A stretch of DNA of 64,000 nt from Gnetum montanum (lineage: Eukaryota > Streptophyta > Gnetopsida > Gnetales > Gnetaceae): positions 175,996 through 239,995 of the forward strand of contig MNCI01000807.1 in the NCBI GenBank assembly GCA_015680685.1, read 5' to 3'. The notes below the pieces were generated by a model. It saw only the letters and a list, made by a program, of their open reading frames with translations. It made no database searches and had not been told where the DNA came from. Each line of letters begins with the position of its first letter. Positions within the stretch are counted from its first letter, which is position 1. The translations under genes and the position numbers were made by a program. Shown here piece after piece: positions 33,227-44,269 of the stretch.

Positions 33227-33423
33227 ACTAGAAAATGTGGGAACTAGCTCTTGGTGTAATGGTAAGATGCTTATTTCTTAAGTTGTAAGATCTTGGTTCC
33301 AACCTAAGTGCAACCACTCTAAAAAGATTAAGCTTTTTCTTATCACTGCCCCTCCTAGAATCCTATCTTAATAGTATGAGTGTTGAGCCTTTAGGTGATG
33401 ATACTTATAAAAAACTAGAAAAA
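33227..33423 (+). mobile_element. tRNA-derived SINE with target duplication
   Basis: Body about 33237-33413. A box A-like TTGGTGTAATGG at 33251-33262 and box B-like GGTTCCAACC at 33295-33304 have tRNA-gene spacing. The element ends TATAAAAA and is flanked by direct repeats ACTAGAAAA (33227-33235 and 33414-33422). It would be transcribed by RNA polymerase III and moved by a LINE. It is inserted in the spacer of element Y. The family differs from copies a to c. Confidence 0.75.
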
Positions 33424-33690
33424 TATTAAGAACCAATAAATGTAGTAAGATATGAGGAAAATTGCAAAGAAATAGAAAACTTAGAAAAAGATGTAAAACA
33501 AAAGGTATCAAATGTCCTTATAAGATTTCAATTTGAATGGGCATCTTCCCAATGACTTAGTTTCATGGTGGAGATACAAAAGATGAAACAAGGTTCAACA
33601 ATGGTCGAGATTGAGTATGAGTTTGTGGCTACTTAGAAGTACCTAAATGGTTTGATTTATTGCATGTTAACTAAAATGAGTTTATATGAA
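33424..33690 (-). other. Post-integrase spacer of element Y
   Basis: The reverse strand has GGGAAGATGCCCATTCAAAT and AAATCTTATAA, matching the start of the spacer in element 2 (about 42335-42370). This ties the integrase at 33690-34718 to the same gypsy family. Confidence 0.6.
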
Positions 33691-34718
33691 CTATCAATAT
33701 GGTATATTTGCATGATTCCAAAATTGAACATATAGTAACTGATATAATGTCCTTCCCATAATTTTTAAAATTTGATGCATTGTGACATGTGAATGGGATT
33801 ATAATAGAAGACCTTATCTCCTCATTTAAATTCTACATGCCTTATCCTAACATCATAATGTTTTTGATGTATCATTTATGAATCTCATTCAACATTAGTG
33901 CTTCTCTCAAATTTTTATTTAGCACATTAAGATTCATCAAAGTTTCTTTTTGCACTAAACTAAAATAAAGTTCAACCTCATATATTGTATTTAGTATATG
34001 AAGTTCTATTTGAATGGATAATTTAGAAAGCTTTTATAAATTAATTCATATGGTGAATAGCCTATAGGAAGTATCCACATGGATCAATAGGCCCATATGG
34101 CATCTGTTAGTTTATGCTCTAATATTTTCTATACTTGCTAATGGTCCTTATAAGGATGCATGTAATTTCCCTATTATTCACTTATGCTTAACAATTTGCC
34201 TAGGGATGAGGAGGTGTTAATTTATTGATAAACTTCTATGCATTGCATTAGTTTTTTGAACATAGCATCCATGAAATATGTATCATTATCTAAAATGAGT
34301 ATCCTTGGTACACCAAACCTATTAACCACCTATTATTAAAAGAACTTTGCAGTTGTTGCCACTATGCAATCAGATACTAATGCAACTTCTGCCCAATTTG
34401 TACAATGATCCACGATAACAATAATGTAAAATTTCTTGTTTAACATGGGCATGATATGATCCTTGGAATCAATTCCCAAATATCAAATGGTTACTATAGG
34501 TCAAAAGTAGCCATCTAAGAGAATTTGATGGTTGTTTTTCTTCTTGCACACTTCAAATGCACATCATCTAACTAAATCATTTTCATAGATTTTATAGGGA
34601 TTGTCCTCTATCTCCATGTAATGCTTGACTTGGTATAGGAATTGTTATTTCCTATAAATATCCCATTTAATAGGGACCTCTTACATGAGAAAATATGTTA
34701 TATATTCAACATAATATG
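33690..34718 (-). pseudogene. Integrase of element Y
   Basis: Would insert the element DNA. On the minus strand: a zinc-region remnant (HYMEIEDNPYKIYENDLVR, about 34630-34570), then the core: DHCTNWAEVALVSDC, VVNRFGVPRILILDND, YFMDAMFKKLM. The core Asp residues are kept. The C-terminal part (LNVLNKNL, EIHK, KNYGKDII) extends to about 33700. Frameshifts and stops abound. The upstream RNase H lies at 48197-48640; element 2 was inserted between them, and the spacer reads on when element 2 is removed. Confidence 0.85.
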
Positions 34719-35527
34719 TGATGAATCATTGTTGGGTTGCGTTAACGAGCATGCATCAATGCATCCTCATCGACACATGATTTTATGCGTCAATGCATAT
34801 GCGTCAACATGGTGTCTGAGTCTACTTATATAAATTTATGTACCCACTACATTTATGGCATCAAAAAGTTAGAAACATAATGAAGTTCTTGCAATTTCTT
34901 TCTGTAACAATGAGAATATTTTCTAAGTGCCCGCAGTAGGAGTCAAGGATTGTATGGATCATTATTCGAGCACCAATGTACCTAAACACATTGATGTGAC
35001 GATAACAAAGACAAGATTCTTGATATACCTTGCAACACTTGCAAATAGATTAATGTTCACTTTTATGCAATTTACTATTCATGCACTTTACTTCCATGTT
35101 CTTAATTAATTACTGCACCTGATTAGCACACATAAGTATGACCGCCTCAAGCATAACATTAATGTTTGGTAATCCCAACAATGCTATCACTTAGTAATCC
35201 AATAGCACTGGAATGTGTTCAGAATGTGTATGAAGGTGGGACTAGGACATTAGATAATTACTTAGATTAATTCTTAATTAATTACTATGTTCCGTGCTTA
35301 GGATAATTAGATAAAAATATAAAAATAATACAAACCATGTGCTTTGGCTCCACTTAACCATACACTTGCACTTACACAAATGTAGCCAGGAAGACAACAA
35401 TCACACCCATAGATCACTATCTTTGCTATTGGCATTTAGGGAACTAAGGTCCATGGAGTTTGACTAAATCGCTAGTGAACACTTGTAATTCATGTGGTTG
35501 GGCGTAGGGACTATTTGTCACTCATCA
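34719..35527 (+). repeat. 5' LTR of element 2
   Basis: 809 bp, TGATGAATCATTG to CACTCATCA. U3 has CATCGACACATG and GCGTCAA words and a TATA-like TATATAAATT near 34818. Partner 47376-48196. Confidence 0.9.
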
Positions 35528-35528
35528 T

Positions 35529-35546
35529 TGCTGCTATTGACAGGGA
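35529..35546 (+). promoter_or_regulatory. Primer binding site of element 2, decayed
   Basis: TGCTGCTATTGACAGGGA, one base after the LTR. It agrees with the tRNA-Asp site at 12 of 18 positions and in spacing with the site of element 1. Confidence 0.5.
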
Positions 35547-35670
35547 TGACTAAGTGCGCTACCTAGAAAGATAGTAAAATCATTAATAGACATTGTAAAA
35601 GGAACTTAGTGCTAACATCATTGAAAATAAAGAAACTAATAAAAGCACACTATTTCTCTCAATCACTAAT

Positions 35671-37375
35671 ATGGCTTCTTCTCGCATGAAAGACTCTCTA
35701 CTACCATTCATAAGTGGATTCAATCAGCAACAACAAGAAGGACATAGGACACCAATGCCCCCAAAAATTTAAGGTGGTCTACACTCATCCAAATGCCTAC
35801 ACTCCAAGATTCACCTTCATCTAACACCAAGATGAGCAGCTATAGTGGAGGCACATGGAAGGCAACATTGTGTTGCCTCCCGACTAATTTATTCTTGCAA
35901 TGTTGTTGAACAATCTTATTAGGTTGGGCATTGCAGGACTCAATCCAAAGTACAAAGTGCAATATCATACTTATCAATATTATCATTCCACAAAAGTACA
36001 GAAAAAGAAAGATCAAAAAATGGAAGCCTGACATGAAGCCACAAAAGGTAAATGGGGTCCTACCCACTTATTCTTGTAAACCCATAAAGAAGGTAAGGAT
36101 CTCTCAATACACTAATTCTCCTCCTCTCTTTGATGAGAAGACCCTTAACTAGTATTTGTAGTCCACTGTGAACAACTCTAGTTCTGGAAAGAGTGAATTC
36201 CAAGATGAGGGGGCCTCAAAAGTGGGTAGCCAAGGTAGGAATGAGGAAAAGCACCAAGACAAGAAAAAACAAGGTGGATAGGATAGGGACCAAAGAAGAG
36301 AAAGCAATAGGCACCGCTTTGGTGTTGGGTCCCCTTCCTTTTCACCTTCTTCATCCTCATTATCTTCCTCCTCAAACTCTAATCAAAGTCACAGAGGCGA
36401 TAAAATTCCTGATGGAGGTGAACAATGGGATAGGGATGATCATAGATCCCATTGTAATGATAGAGACTATGGGCATGAGCAACTGGGAGATAATCAAAAC
36501 AAAGAAAGAAGGAATAGCAAGACTTGTCATAGGCATCATGGCCATGATAGGGATCACTGAGACCACTATGACTATGATGAGCCCATGTTGGCAACCACAA
36601 ACATGTTGAACATTGCAGAGGCTATAATGATACCAACTAGGCACGTGAAAGATAGTTGAATCAAATGGTTGGATATAAAGAATATCCCCAAGTTTAAATG
36701 GGGGTATAATTTAGATCTGCAAAAGCACTTGCAAGCCTTACACAATGCATGTGCCTTACAGAACATAGAAAATGACTAGCAAAAGCTAAAACTATTCCCA
36801 CAAACACTCATCAAAGAGGCTCAAAGTTGGTACCAGTCTTTGGAACTAAAATCTATTTGGAGGTGGAGTACAATGCTTAAATTATTTAATTATGAGTATC
36901 AAATGTACTCTAAAGTGTCCAACTTGAGAAGGTAAATCCAAGGATTGGAAAAGAGCAATCATGAATCCTTGGATGCATCCATGGATAGGTAGTACTCCTT
37001 GTTGCACCGATGCCAAGGCCATGGCTATTCTCAAAGGGATCAACTGTGCCACATCATAAATAGGCTCTAAACTGAAACAAGGAGATTTCTTGGGATCTAT
37101 ACCCAAGGAAGGTTGTCTGCATTAAGGATTCATCAAATCCAAAGGCTTATCAAGCAAGTGGCTAAGGAAGAGGATGAGCTGAAAAGATAAGAAAGTGCAT
37201 AAGAGTATAACAAGGATCCCTCTCTTCGCAAAAGGGAGGTGTCTTTCTGTGATAATGACACATCACTTGATGAAGTGGTGAAAAAGAAAACCTTGCCAAT
37301 ACAAAAATCTGTCTAAAATTGTTAGCATATTTCCTACCATTTCATGGAGCTATGATGGTCCTTGCTAAGGAAAAT
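35671..37375 (+). pseudogene. gag of element 2
   Basis: Starts MASSRMKDSLLPF at 35671. The N-terminal domain (VVYTHPNAYTPRFTF, MEGNIVLPPD), Ser/Asp/His-rich linker (36180-36590) and capsid domain (36650-37170: ALQNIEND, WYQSLELKS, SNLRR, RFLGIYTQGRLSALRIHQIQ) parallel element 1. Coding stops near 37320; the zinc knuckle is missing because of the insert that begins at about 37376. Confidence 0.8.
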
Positions 37376-37380
37376 TCGAT

Positions 37381-37432
37381 TCAGATGCGCCGAAAAAGCG
37401 CCTGATGAGCCTTAAAAGCGCCTGATGCGCCG
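37381..37432. repeat. 20-bp GC-rich tandem repeat at the insert edge
   Basis: Two and a half units with exact 20-bp period: the words TCAGATGCGCC, CCTGATGAGCC and CCTGATGCGCC are separated by AAAAAGCG or AAAAGCG. Confidence 0.8.
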
Positions 37433-37461
37433 CCCTTTTCCGCGTGCTTCCTAAAGGAGGG

Positions 37462-37653
37462 TTAACGGGACAGCATAGTAATTGTTGGGTTTGCAAAAGA
37501 ATGTTCGTAAATTAGGTAAGCTTCATCAGGTTTGACCCTCATGCCATGAAAATTTGAATCACCAAAGTCAGTTGGGTACCTTGGCAAATTTTCACATGCA
37601 ATCATTGACAGAGTCGTGAAGCAAGGCTCAACCTTTCGCTTGCATTTGCGCAT
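37462..37653 (-). pseudogene. Unidentified coding-like segment in the insert
   Basis: 63 codons open on the minus strand, ending at a stop at 37462. It reads CFTTLSMIACENLPRYPTDF and MRVKPDEAYLIYEHSFANP. Composition is protein-like and CpG content is genic. No family recognised; it may be the C-terminal end of a captured gene. Confidence 0.3.
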
Positions 37654-38202
37654 TCAAAGTTCTTATGCTACTGCCTTTCTCAACCAAAACTGATAAATCA
37701 CTAGGGTTTTGCTACAGAAATGAAGAATCAATCTATGCTCTAACATGGTTGCTCTAATTATTTTTAAAGTTACACAGAATGCACTTGAAATGTAACAGGA
37801 AATCCATAGCTTCTGAAAGATATGAGAAACAGGTGTTGTGCATGGTTTTGGTATGCTAGTTTGGCTAGATTTTCGTTGGTTTCTAATGATTTTGACTGTG
37901 AAATGTTCTTCAATGGGGCTTATAGTGATAACTGCGACAAGATGTCTAGCAACTTACAGTTTCGCAACAAGAATGCCTCCCAGGGAAGGTAAAGGTCCAA
38001 TAATTGAACTACTTTGGCTTAGCAAGAGGTTAAAATCAGACACACGGTTTATGTTTCTAACATTGATAATAAACTGGTAAGTGGCACAGTAGGAAGAGAG
38101 TGGCACAATGGAGTGGCCAAGGTGTTACATGTGATTTCGATCTACATACATGGCAGCAAGTGAGCAGTAGACGCACATGATGGCAAGCAGAGAGCAACGT
38201 CC

Positions 38203-38499
38203 ATGACGAGTGTAGTGGAGCATGAGTTACAGAGGCACACTTACATGCTAAGGAAGCTCATTGAGCAAAATCAGCAGCTAGTTACGTAGCAACAGTAATA
38301 GCAAAGCCTCCTCCAAAAACACCGATGATCAAGCAACACTACATATTAGTATTCCCAAGCTCAGCACCCACATTCACACAAGAATTTGTAGCGCCATATT
38401 GAGAATGTCATTCCGTGCTCCTCAGCCCGAGAAACTGTTGTTGCCGCCAACATTCCAGACCAAGACAAAGATGAAGACGACGACGACGATTTTGGATAG
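38203..38499 (+). pseudogene. Gln-rich coding-like segment in the insert
   Basis: A 99-codon frame from ATG (38203) to TAG (38499): SVVEHELQRHTYMLRKLIEQ, then Gln-rich, then an acidic tail IPDQDKDEDDDDDFG. Six stops interrupt it, most at places where Gln would fit. It could be a captured exon or chance; I do not know the family. Confidence 0.25.
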
Positions 38500-38604
38500 T
38501 GCAGAGCTTGTGTAAGAAAGTTTGATGGATTTCAAGGGAAAAGGGGATGAATGATACCAAGGGAGGCAAGCAAGTAATTTTTCCATGGAGCGCATCATCG
38601 CCTG

Positions 38605-38937
38605 GTGTGGCCGTTGCGACGAACGGATTTGTCGATGGAGGCCGAGGTTAGTATCGCCGCACTCAATGTTGTGTTGAACGTGTGTGTGAAGGTTGTTGAC
38701 ATGCCGGTTCGGTGTGTCAGGAAGTGCTTCGACTCCATGGAAATTCTCAACAACCAGAGAGAGACCCTTTCTTTGAAAAAGGAATTTGATGCATCATACG
38801 GGCCTGCTTGGCATTGCATCATGGGAACAAGCTTTAGATCATTCGTTACTCATTTCCTGCGAGGCTTCTTGTATTTTTCCATCAATAAAGTTTCCAAACT
38901 CGTGCACATGTTTTTCCATGGTCAAACTATGTGGTAG
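38605..38937 (+). pseudogene. Dynein light chain (LC8-type)-like gene copy
   Basis: LC8-type light chains are small dimeric hub proteins; plants keep them although they lack dynein heavy chains. The 110-codon frame is open. From about residue 18 it reads LNVVLNVCVKVVDMP, RKCFDSMEIL, LSLKKEFDASYGPAWHCIMG and TSFRSFVTHFLRGFLYFSI, the core of a plant LC8-type protein in order. About seven residues usual after DMP appear to be missing, and the C-terminal strand (KVSKLVHMFFHGQTMW) has diverged, which argues against a working protein. The more natural start may be the Met at 38635. It lies in the foreign insert of element 2. No intron interrupts it. Confidence 0.85.
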
Positions 38938-39129
38938 CTCCTTCAAATTATTTTGCAGCTTGGTCGAAGAGATAGACAATAAAATTCTATTTATTAACTT
39001 TTATGGTAATCTCTTCTCGTTTTCAATTTGAATAATAATAATATATATAGCTATTTTGTAGAAAAAGGGTGAATTATAGGATGTTTATCCAACATAGCAC
39101 TTGGCAACTATAGCTTGTATTTAGTGATA

Positions 39130-39870
39130 GTAACTTCCTATAGAAGTTATAACTAAACCCCCATAATGTTTGTAACTAGCCTTGGTCTCTCATGATGATC
39201 GTAACTACCATAAAGTCGCTATAAAAAGAGCTTCAAGGGTAGAACGAAAAGGAGGGATGAACTTGTAAGAAGACATATTGAAGATTACTTCTAAGAATGG
39301 CTTGCTAATTGCATCATCAATTTAGCTGCTTTGTTTAAATCTGGTGAGTTCTTTTCTTCTCATTTTTTCTTAGTTTCTTAGCTAATGGTTTAGATAGTAC
39401 TGTGTTTGGCATTTAATTTTGGGATGCTTTGATTGTTCTTATAGCTCTATTTTTGTGCAATTCTAGTCTTCTATTTAGCTACCGTATAAGAGCTTATGTT
39501 ATCTTTTGAAAAGCATCTTGAGCAATTTAATAGTAATGTCTTTATGAAATTACCTATTTGAGTCTAGAGGGTCTAGAAAATCTTTGATATTTTAAGCTAA
39601 CTTGAAATAGCTTCCATTTTTAAAGTCTTTTCCTTAATCTTTCAATCTTGAAAGTGTTAAATCTTTTTTGATGTCTCTATTGTTTGTAATTCTTGACAAC
39701 TATTAACTAGCCAAATAATAGCTTGTATTTTGTTGTTTACAAAGAATTTTGGTAGTTTAATAAGAGTACCTTTTACAAAATTACTTGTTGAGCTCAGAGG
39801 AGTTGGACAATTTCTAACACTTTAGATTGAATTGGAATAGCTTTATCTCAAAGTGTTTCTTCATGTTTAA
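39130..39870 (+). repeat. Dispersed repeat, copy B
   Basis: Collinear with 19010-19732, with a TATA-like CTATAAAAAG at 39219-39228. It lies at the right side of the foreign insert. Confidence 0.7.
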
Positions 39871-40053
39871 TTTATCTCACTTAACTATTTGAGATTTCAC
39901 ATAAATCTACTTTTCTTTCTTCTTCTCTTTTAAAATTCATTGAATCTCGCTCTATTTCTATTTTTCTTGCATATCTTTCTCTCTAAGAAATACTAGGAGT
40001 AGATATTTGTAGAATTATGCTTACACATTTTGGTGAAATTTTATTTGTTTCCA

Positions 40054-41080
40054 GGCAGTAGTATCCTTATCATCAACCAAATCTATTTCGATACTATGTT
40101 TAGTAGCCCATTTCTACATGTGACTCTTCCAATCATGCTTCCTTCCAACACCCTACTACACTCTTGAACATTACAAAGCACCATCACCAAGGGGGAGTTT
40201 CCATTTTCTTACTTTGCTCCTCCTCACTCTTAGACTCTTGCACCTCTACATTTCACTCCTCTTCCACCTACTCCATCATGCAAGATGAGATCTCAGCCAA
40301 AGCCTTAGCCAAAAAATGTCACGAGGGCTATAAACTTATACTTGGCTCCTTAGCGAAATGGTTCTAATGCTAAGCCATGCAATAGATCCTTCTTCCGAAC
40401 CAATAGTCCTACAAAGCCCTCATAGACACTTTTGGCTATGAACCCTACTCCTACCTCTTCTACAAATACCTACAACCTCCTTCAAACCAAAACAACCCTT
40501 AGCTGTATACTATCATGCTAGCCCATGCAATCACTGATTAGATTAAGGTCAATCATCTTCCCAAGAAGAGATTTGATCTTAGGAGTCCCCTTATTTATTT
40601 GTAGATTACTAGAAATGAACCTTGCAAAGCTTTTTTGGACTCAAATTCTAAATTTAACTTGCTCTTACAAGAAATGTACAAAGCCTAGAACCTACCTCCT
40701 TTGAAAAAGAGCAATATAAGGTTGGAACTAGCAAACCAATCCATCACTGTCCCTTTCAAATTGGTTGAAGACATTGTAACCACCGTTTATGAGTGATCAT
40801 ATCCTATTGATTTCCTATTGATCCATGTGAAGAATTGTAAGGGGAACTTCTCTATGATCATGGGAAGAGCATGGATGAGTACAATTGATGCATAGTTGAA
40901 GATTTGAGATCTCTCCTTAGAAATTTCCAAGGAGCATATATTTAGAAAGATTAAGAAAAAGTGTGTTCCATGCATCGTGTACAGTGACACAAGGTGTCAC
41001 TGCATGCAAAGACTATGGACTATAAAGAGCACATCCCTTAAACCATGCAATCAATGTGCTGATGTCATTGAAATTCAAAG
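40054..41080 (+). pseudogene. Linker and protease of element 2
   Basis: Homology with element 1 resumes in the Gln/Pro-rich linker. The protease active site reads FLDSNSKFNLL with the Asp at 40638-40640; D-S/T-G has become DSN. Then EMYKA, NLPPLKKSNIRLELANQSI, VPFKLVEDIV, MIMGRAWMST and DLSLEIS. The conserved Cys-rich tail (RCHCMQRLW, PCNQCA) follows. Inactive by active-site change and stops. Confidence 0.8.
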
Positions 41081-41384
41081 GTGCCTATATGTAGTAGGCA
41101 CTACACAGAAGTACACCCAGTGGCTAATAACAAAAAAGAGAGGCTAAATCCAAAATGTGCGTGGAACTAGTCGACAGCCTCACAAGCTCTTACATGGATA
41201 GCATGAGTCAACTAAAGTAGATCCATCACCAACTCTCTTATGAACAAGGTGAAATCAATTGGGGAGAGTTGGAGATCCTATAGAATTTCAAGTAGGGGCC
41301 CCTTGAACTAAAGGCTTTACCAATAGGCAAGGAGTATGCCTTCTTAAACAATGGTAAGCCAATCACCACTAGAATCCCAATAGT

Positions 41385-42235
41385 GGATTCAATCATTGGA
41401 GCCTTTCAATCTTTGGGAATTGACTTTATGGGGTCCATCACCCCCATGTCTAATTAAAACACCTATATAATTGTAGCTATTGACTATTGTACAAAATGAG
41501 TAGAAGTTGTGGTCATCATCAATTGTACATCATCTAGAGTGGCCCGTTTTGTACAACATGTTGTAAATAGGTTTGGAGTGCTACATGCACTTATTTCTGA
41601 CAATAGTACACATTTCATGGATGCCACTTTTTGTAAACTCATGTAGCATTTGGGAGTCAAGCATAAATTAACAACTCCATACCACCCCCAAGCAAATGGT
41701 CAAGTCAAGGTCACTAATAGGGAGATAACCAAAATACTAACGTGAATGGTTAGTAAATATAGGAAGGATTGGAGCTCTAAACTCAATGATGCCCTTTAAG
41801 CTTATCATTCAACATGGAAACTTCCTATAGGATACTCTCCCTACAAGCTCATGTATGAAAAGCTTCCAACACTTCCTATCCAAGCAAAACTTCGTACACT
41901 TCTAATTGCATGTGACCTAGACTTGGACCTAAGCCTAGCAAAAAAAAAGATTGATGAACCTCAATGTGCTAGATGAGAACCAATTAGTTACCTTGTCATC
42001 AAACAAAGTACACAAGGCATACAATAAACAATGACATGACCTTAGGATTAAGAAAGTAAAGTTTCAATCAAGCAATAAGGTGTTCTATTAGAACCCCACG
42101 CATGTTCCTTGACAAAAAAAATTTCAAACACTATGAAAGGGCCCTTACATTATTGATGAAACCTTTCCATCTAGGGCCATGTTGATCTACCACCCTACCA
42201 ACCCAAATAAAAAATTATTAATCAACACTTAACAA
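41385..42235 (+). pseudogene. Integrase of element 2
   Basis: The core reads [72 protein letters not shown]. The two Asp residues are present, but the third catalytic residue, Glu in the usual GQxEVxNRE, is Lys. The core continues through WKLPIGYSPYKLMY; the C-terminal domain (KVHKAYNKQ, KKFQTL, KGPYIIDETF) follows after frameshifts. It joins directly to the connection region that normally precedes RT, showing the RT-RNase H deletion. Confidence 0.9.
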
Positions 42236-43729
42236 TTAAAGCCTTTCCATGAACAACGAGTAACCAATGTGAATAACACCTCAATAGATGGTCAAGCACA
42301 CTTAATCTTTCAAATCTCCCCCTTCAAACTTAGTCATGGGGAAGATGGCCATCCATGTTGAAATCTTATAAAGTGGCTCCTTAATTTTTAACTTTTTTTT
42401 AACATCATTTTTAATGCATATTCATGTTCTTGGGTATTTTACAATCTTTTCTATATTTTTCTTTATTTTATTTTTCTTTACTTGAATTTCTCCTCACATT
42501 TTCTTCCTTTTTCTTTATTGTCATTAGGAAAACTTTATTAAATACTTGATTACAAAATGATTGGATTTCATTTTGAAATTTTGACATTTACTAATAGAAC
42601 ATTGATTCTTTTCATGTTAAAAAGCATTGAGTCCATGTCATCCACCACTCCACTCAACTTTATGGTATTTCCTCATTTTGGAAATATGAGGTCCCTTCTT
42701 AATAAAAACTTATAACAAATTGGTGACCCTTGTACTTTTCAAACTTGGAACAAATTAAGTGGATTGACAAGGCTATGACTTTAAAGGAATTTTTCACTTT
42801 TGTACCTACCTACCATTTGAGTTACATGAATATTTTCATGGATTTCTCATCATTTCTCTATAGATCAATAAATAGAAAGTAATGTCTTTACATGGTGTGG
42901 TTCCCATCTAAAGAAAAAACAACAATAATGGAAATTCAAAGCACATCCCTTGGACACAATAACAGGCTACAAGCACTAGTCATAGGGCTGGAAAGACGTT
43001 ACCCATGCCTGAAGACACCCCTCTAACTAAGTTCCTACTCACTTCCTACTTCTCTTTTCTTCTTTTCTTGGAATGGTGAGTGGTATGTGGGGATATTCTT
43101 GTACCTTGCAGGGTGGAATGGTCTAAGGTGTTAATGGAAGTCACTGGAAGTGGATGGTCTTGATTCGGACTAAGCAAGAAAGTTCTTAGGTCATAATTAA
43201 ACACATCTTCCATACGGGACTTCATGTGACCATCATGAGAAAGTCCATTTCATACTCTCTCTCCTCCACAAATTCTTTCCATGAACCACCTCACTATCTC
43301 TTTTCATGGCTATTTCGATGGGTTCATTGGTAAATGGTTGAAATTCTTTGATGACTTCTTTGGTGATTTGGTCTTTAACAATCTACAACCATTAATCATC
43401 CTTGGGGCCCATGGACTCCTTGGTTTGAGGGCATGCAAGGGCATTAAGGGAATGAGCCTACTATGATAAGGACCCACTTGTATACTCCTTGGTTGGGATG
43501 GTTAAACTCATTATCCCTTAGCCATTACACTCTCAAACCTTATGCTTCCCACTATGATGCATCCAATTTTTATCTTCCTTGACACATTCATCTCCTAAAA
43601 ATCTCCATTTGCCACATCTTCCAAGTCCTCTTCAAGCATTTTCCATTATTCAAAACTTTTCTAGCTTCCTCTACACTCTAATTTTATACAAAAACTCTTT
43701 ATTTTTCCTTAGTTTTATATGTGAAAAAA
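42236..43729 (+). other. Post-pol spacer of element 2
   Basis: Non-coding and T-rich at 42380-42520; collinear in places with 7000-8685 (for example GGCTGGAAAGACG, CCTCTAACTAAG near 42985-43030). No gene seen. Confidence 0.7.
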
Positions 43730-43835
43730 TTTTGGTTTTTAGCTACATCAACATAGCCCGATGCATCAATACATCCCCATTGACACATCCTCATTAACAC
43801 AGCATGTAAATACTATATATATATGCATTGAGACT
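43730..43835 (+). promoter_or_regulatory. Putative internal promoter before the extra ORF, element 2
   Basis: GCTACATCAACATAGCCCGA, CATTGACACATCC and similar words precede a TATA-like TATATATATA at 43814-43823, followed by the same leader (AAAGGAGTTTTTGC) as in element 1. Counterparts: 8675-8790 and 62430-62550. Confidence 0.5.
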
Positions 43836-44269
43836 TAGCCATTTTTCACATTTTCTCACAAACACCAAAGGAGTTTTTGCAATTTTCTAAGCCCAAAGCC
43901 TTCTTGAGCCCATATCTTCCAAACTGCTTGTCCAAATCACTCCATTCTTTAATTCTGCAACTACCAAAGGTGAGCTTTACATTGTGGGGGCCACAAACCA
44001 TAGATTTTTCACAAAAAAAATTTAAAATTTTTATAACTCCCATAACATTTAACTAATAAAATAATATTAAAAATCACTAACTCTTGTACATTAAACCTTA
44101 CCAACAAACTCTAGCAATGATTCAAATAAAATAATAATAAAATAATGTTAAAATACTTAATCCACTGTAATCACAACTTAGCCTAAGTGTAACGAGCAAA
44201 GGTGACAAGGTATCAAAGTGTTCTAATTTACACATCAAAAGCTAATCCTTGGTTATGTTGTGATTATAG

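Larger units (their letters stand above)
37376..40053 (+). mobile_element. Foreign 2.7 kb insert in element 2 carrying host-gene-like sequence
   Basis: Comparison with element 1 shows homology stopping at about 37375 and resuming at about 40054 (CAGGCAGTAGTA). The insert is richer in GC and CpG than its surroundings up to about 38950. It contains a 20-bp tandem repeat at its left end, a coding-like minus-strand segment, a plus-strand Gln/Asp-rich coding-like segment, a dynein light chain-like ORF and dispersed repeat copy B. About 390 bp of element 1 sequence (3306-3696) have no counterpart, so it replaced or was accompanied by a deletion. Transposon class unknown. Confidence 0.6.

Noticed and set aside
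33251-33304. Functional tRNA gene
   Set aside because: The tRNA-like boxes are present but no cloverleaf can be formed with acceptor-stem pairing, and the unit has SINE ends and target duplications.
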